NCBI GenBank assembly: GCA_964634605.1
Contig: CAZWLJ010000074.1
Location: 1 to 7,484, forward strand
DNA: 7,484 bases
Direction of reading: 5' to 3'
Source: UPXZ01 sp964634605
GTDB taxonomy: Bacteria; Bacteroidota; Bacteroidia; Bacteroidales; Paludibacteraceae
In this document: one piece after another, positions 4,792 through 7,484 of the stretch
Numbering within the stretch: the first letter of the stretch is position 1
How the letters are laid out: each line of letters opens with the position of its first letter
Program-made: the position numbers and the translations under genes
The notes under the pieces: generated by a model
Told to the model about the DNA's origin: nothing
The model's database searches: none
The model's input: only the letters and a program-made list of their open reading frames with translations

Positions 4792-7484
4792 TTAAAGTTT
4801 TATTTTAAATGAATATGTGAATTCAGAAGTGTTTATTTTGCATATATAAACGGTATGATTGATTCCAATACCGGATATAACCACATTTGTCTGATTTCCG
4901 GCAACGGTTGATTGTTTTACCAATTTTCCGTCAATGGAATAGACCGATATCCTTCTGTCAGAAAAATCATCCTTTTTGAAGTCGATAACCAGTTCATTTC
5001 CAATTGTTTTATATGCAAAAAAAGTTTCCGGAGTCAGGTTTTCTACTCCTGTGCCTTGTTTCACTGCGTTGAAGAAGATTGTCTCTCCTTCTCCGAAAGT
5101 CAGCCTTACATTGGTTTCACCGTTGGCGGGAGCTGAGAATACAACTCCATTTACCGGGTTTTGAAGATTCCATTCACCTGAAAGCACCAGGTCAACGGTT
5201 TTCGGTGTACTGATCCAGCTGTAATCCGGGTCGGAAACGGGATTCAAATCGGGACAGTTTGCCGCAAAATGAATCATATTGGAATCTCCTTCCTTTTCCA
5301 TCATCAACATACGCGAACTCACACTTTTAATATTTCCAAAAGTTAAACCGGATACCGCTCCAAAAAAAGTATAAGCATGAGTATTATCCTTCAGGAAAGT
5401 AACCGAATGAATTAATGAATTTTTCTGGTTGATCCGAATCAGGTTTTCATAATTTTGAGCTAATTGTTCCATTTTTGTGGCATCAGCTGCAGGAACCACC
5501 AAAAATGAGTATCCTTTTCCTGCTGGTTTTACACCGTGATCAATATATACTTTTGCAGCAGTTGCCGAAGTAGCAGGAGCTGAAACATCCGAACCATCCT
5601 GCTTCGGAGATTTTTGCGACACAAGGCTGACATTTACGTTTTCATTTCCTTTTGGTATAAGATAACCTGTGCTGCCTGGTGAAATAAACCAGTTATCGGT
5701 ATCGGTGGGCAGACTGGCCTGATAACCAGTTTCTACAGCCGTTCCGTTTACTATCAGGGATTGCGTGCTGAAATTAGCGGAATAAATATTCTGAAAAACA
5801 GTCGTCAGCGTATTCCATGCATCGCTGTATGAACCCTGTGCTTTTATATCACTTCCCAAACTGACAATCATACTATCGTAAGCAAACATGGATTTTTTGA
5901 ACATCAGATTAGTCGGTGTGAAACGCTGCGTTCCCCAACTGTCGTCCTGATCAAAATCTGCAGCAAAAATTCCCTTGTCTCCCCATGCCAGTGCACCGGC
6001 AAAGTTTTTGGTTTTAGCGTATTGGTCAAAACGGGAAGTCAGATTCTGAGAAGGCATTAAATCAGTCCATGAAGTATATTTTACTGTAGTTCCCCCTTGA
6101 GGCATGTTCCAGTCCCAGCCACCTCCGTGTCCGTTTGTAGGATATCCGCTTTTTATCAAATTCCCGGGATACATTACTTCAAGTGTTCCATGACTCTGGT
6201 AACGTCCAAATCTGTTTTGCTTATCATAAATCTCAGCTCCCCAGAATTTTGTAGTCGGTGCCCGCATTGTCACTACCCAATTGTCTTTTCTGTAAATTGC
6301 CAGCGGACTGTAATTAAACTGATAGAAACCCTCCTGCTTATTTTCGGAAACCGAATAAGCGTTAGTCTGATAAAAATAATTATACGCTCCGGCAAGTTCT
6401 TCGTCCAATTGCCCGAGAACTTCTGTACCCGTTTCTATCAATTTATCAAATAACGCTTTGGCAAAAAAGAGATTTTGCCCGCTCTCGAAAGGATTTCTGC
6501 CCGACAAGGCTAATCCATACAGGCGGTTTGAATCGCCGGTACCCAAAGTAGCCATTCTGTAAACAGATACAATCGCTTTTTTTATCCGCTGATACGAATC
6601 ACCGGATATCTGAAACTCTGTCCCACGAAGCAGATGAATATTTTCAATCCACGTTTGATAGGCATACATGTAGTTATTGTAGTGGGTATTATGATGGAAT
6701 CCGGTTCCGTCGGGTTTCAAAATATCCTTACCACCAGGCACATACTCACTGTTTCTGTCGAGAAATCGTTTAAGGGCTTTCAGTTCACGAACTGCCATAT
6801 CCGTATCGGGATAATGGATAGCTGCGGTAGTAAAATAAGGTAAAAAAAGGTAGACAATATCCGAATTCAGATTTTTCAGGTAATCCGGTCCGGCATAGTA
6901 CATGGTGTAATAATAGCTAATCCAGTTTACCAGTTTAATAAGTTCTTTTTTTTGCGAATTACTACAAACCTGCAATATGTTGAGCAACCGATTCGGAATA
7001 TTACGGGCATTGGTATAATCTGTGGTTCCGATACTGAAACTGCATCCTTCAGCTATTCCCTGCTCAATGAGATGGTCAAAGAAATTATTAAACCGGTCTT
7101 TGATAATCTGGTCCGAAGGATTATTCTGGAAATCAGCTGCCAGAGCTTCTAACTTCTGTGCGTAATCAGTCATGGTGGCTGCTGTGAGAGCTGTATTCGA
7201 ATTGTCAATCATCTTTCCTTTTACTGTTCCGTCGCCGTTTCGGGTAATATTAAGTCCATCGGCAAAGGTACGGGCGTTATTGAGTACAGTCGTATTAGGT
7301 TGTGCTGGCTTCGGAAGTAAGCGGGTGCGAAGTAAATTCAAATCTTCAATTTCTGCACTTGTAGCTGCCGATACAGGTATATCTTTTGGAAATGAATACA
7401 GTGTAAGCGGAGTAATATTGTTATAGGAAGCAAAGTAACTGACATCATCTGTCCATTGAATTCCAGGTACGCGATCATTTTCAA
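4792..7484 (-). CDS. Secreted PL8 polysaccharide lyase with T9SS tail, 5' end beyond the window
   Basis: The frame stays open to the right edge, so the true start is outside. An apparent start at 7341 is a TTG leucine codon inside the protein: upstream codons continue without a stop and encode linker sequence (RVPGIQWTDD, then SYFASYNNITPLTLYS) like the corresponding part of the other PL8. At least 896 residues are visible. Counting that TTG as residue 1: helical catalytic domain to about 350, beta-sandwich about 350-640, PL8 C-terminal domain about 650-755, T9SS domain about 775-849. Likely catalytic residues are His217, Tyr224 or Tyr226, Arg282 in LSGRNP and Glu370 in WGAE; GWDWNMPQGGTT is conserved. 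The His-His pair of the other lyase is replaced by Thr106-Thr107, so substrate range may be narrower. It is the first visible gene of the operon. Exact glycan (chondroitin, hyaluronan or other) is undecided. Confidence 0.9.
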   Translation of the reverse strand, partial: ENDRVPGIQWTDDVSYFASYNNITPLTLYSFPKDIPVSAATSAEIEDLNLLRTRLLPKPAQPNTTVLNNARTFADGLNITRNGDGTVKGKMIDNSNTALTAATMTDYAQKLEALAADFQNNPSDQIIKDRFNNFFDHLIEQGIAEGCSFSIGTTDYTNARNIPNRLLNILQVCSNSQKKELIKLVNWISYYYTMYYAGPDYLKNLNSDIVYLFLPYFTTAAIHYPDTDMAVRELKALKRFLDRNSEYVPGGKDILKPDGTGFHHNTHYNNYMYAYQTWIENIHLLRGTEFQISGDSYQRIKKAIVSVYRMATLGTGDSNRLYGLALSGRNPFESGQNLFFAKALFDKLIETGTEVLGQLDEELAGAYNYFYQTNAYSVSENKQEGFYQFNYSPLAIYRKDNWVVTMRAPTTKFWGAEIYDKQNRFGRYQSHGTLEVMYPGNLIKSGYPTNGHGGGWDWNMPQGGTTVKYTSWTDLMPSQNLTSRFDQYAKTKNFAGALAWGDKGIFAADFDQDDSWGTQRFTPTNLMFKKSMFAYDSMIVSLGSDIKAQGSYSDAWNTLTTVFQNIYSANFSTQSLIVNGTAVETGYQASLPTDTDNWFISPGSTGYLIPKGNENVNVSLVSQKSPKQDGSDVSAPATSATAAKVYIDHGVKPAGKGYSFLVVPAADATKMEQLAQNYENLIRINQKNSLIHSVTFLKDNTHAYTFFGAVSGLTFGNIKSVSSRMLMMEKEGDSNMIHFAANCPDLNPVSDPDYSWISTPKTVDLVLSGEWNLQNPVNGVVFSAPANGETNVRLTFGEGETIFFNAVKQGTGVENLTPETFFAYKTIGNELVIDFKKDDFSDRRISVYSIDGKLVKQSTVAGNQTNVVISGIGINHTVYICKINTSEFTYSFKIKL
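4795..5019 (-). other. C-terminal T9SS sorting domain (type A-like) of the PL8 lyase
   Basis: The last 75 or so residues form a small beta-rich domain after the PL8 fold has ended. They contain the typical pattern of Por secretion tails: NELVIDF, then RRISVYSIDGKLVKQ, then VYICKI near the end and a basic C-terminus FKIKL. In Bacteroidota such domains direct proteins through the outer membrane by the type IX system and are usually cleaved, leaving the enzyme attached to the surface or released. It implies that the genome encodes a Por/Spr secretion machine. Confidence 0.82.

Noticed and set aside
6097..6453. Plus-strand open frame of 118 codons inside the T9SS-tailed PL8 gene
   Set aside because: It is fully antisense to conserved catalytic-domain codons (including the WGAE and GWDWN region), with a Cys- and Ser-rich composition typical of a shadow frame.
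430..7484. The two PL8 genes as a recent tandem duplication
   Set aside because: They share only family motifs; sequence, active-site loops and C-termini differ widely, so they are old paralogues or independently acquired.

Overview
The window reads as part of a Bacteroidota (Bacteroidetes) glycosaminoglycan-degradation locus. The evidence is two polysaccharide lyase family 8 (PL8) proteins, a lipoprotein GH88 unsaturated glucuronyl hydrolase, the first codons of a KduI-type isomerase, AT-rich gene starts without clear Shine-Dalgarno sequences, and a C-terminal type IX secretion (T9SS) sorting domain on one lyase. The T9SS domain argues for a T9SS-bearing lineage of the phylum and against typical gut Bacteroides. 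Genus cannot be decided from the sequence.

All genes lie on the minus strand and are transcribed from right to left. From the right edge they are: (1) a PL8 lyase open at the right edge, so its 5' end is missing, ending at 4792 with a T9SS tail; (2) after 43 bp, a 403-residue GH88 lipoprotein (4748 to 3537); (3) after 62 bp, a complete 1014-residue PL8 lyase of the chondroitinase ABC type with an ordinary signal peptide (3474 to 430); (4) a 384-bp non-coding gap (46-429) holding several hairpins and one plausible weak terminator; (5) the first 15 codons of kduI, running off the left edge. Genes 1 to 3 look like one operon. kduI may be read through from it or have its own promoter.

The genes form a logical pathway. 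The PL8 lyases cleave chondroitin, dermatan or hyaluronan-type chains by beta-elimination and leave a 4,5-unsaturated uronic acid. GH88 removes that residue from the oligosaccharide. The released sugar opens to 4-deoxy-5-keto-uronate, which KduI isomerises on the way to KDG. Localisation signals suggest a division of labour: one lyase exported through T9SS to the surface or medium, one lyase in the periplasm, and GH88 membrane-anchored. No sulfatase, SusC/SusD pair or regulator lies in the window, so a larger PUL probably continues to the right.

I see no unprecedented system. The most interesting point is that the two PL8 proteins are not interchangeable. Both keep the His-Tyr-Arg-Glu catalytic set, but the downstream lyase also has the His-His pair that I match to the second active-site cluster of chondroitinase ABC, while the T9SS lyase has Thr-Thr there and an ambiguous catalytic tyrosine.
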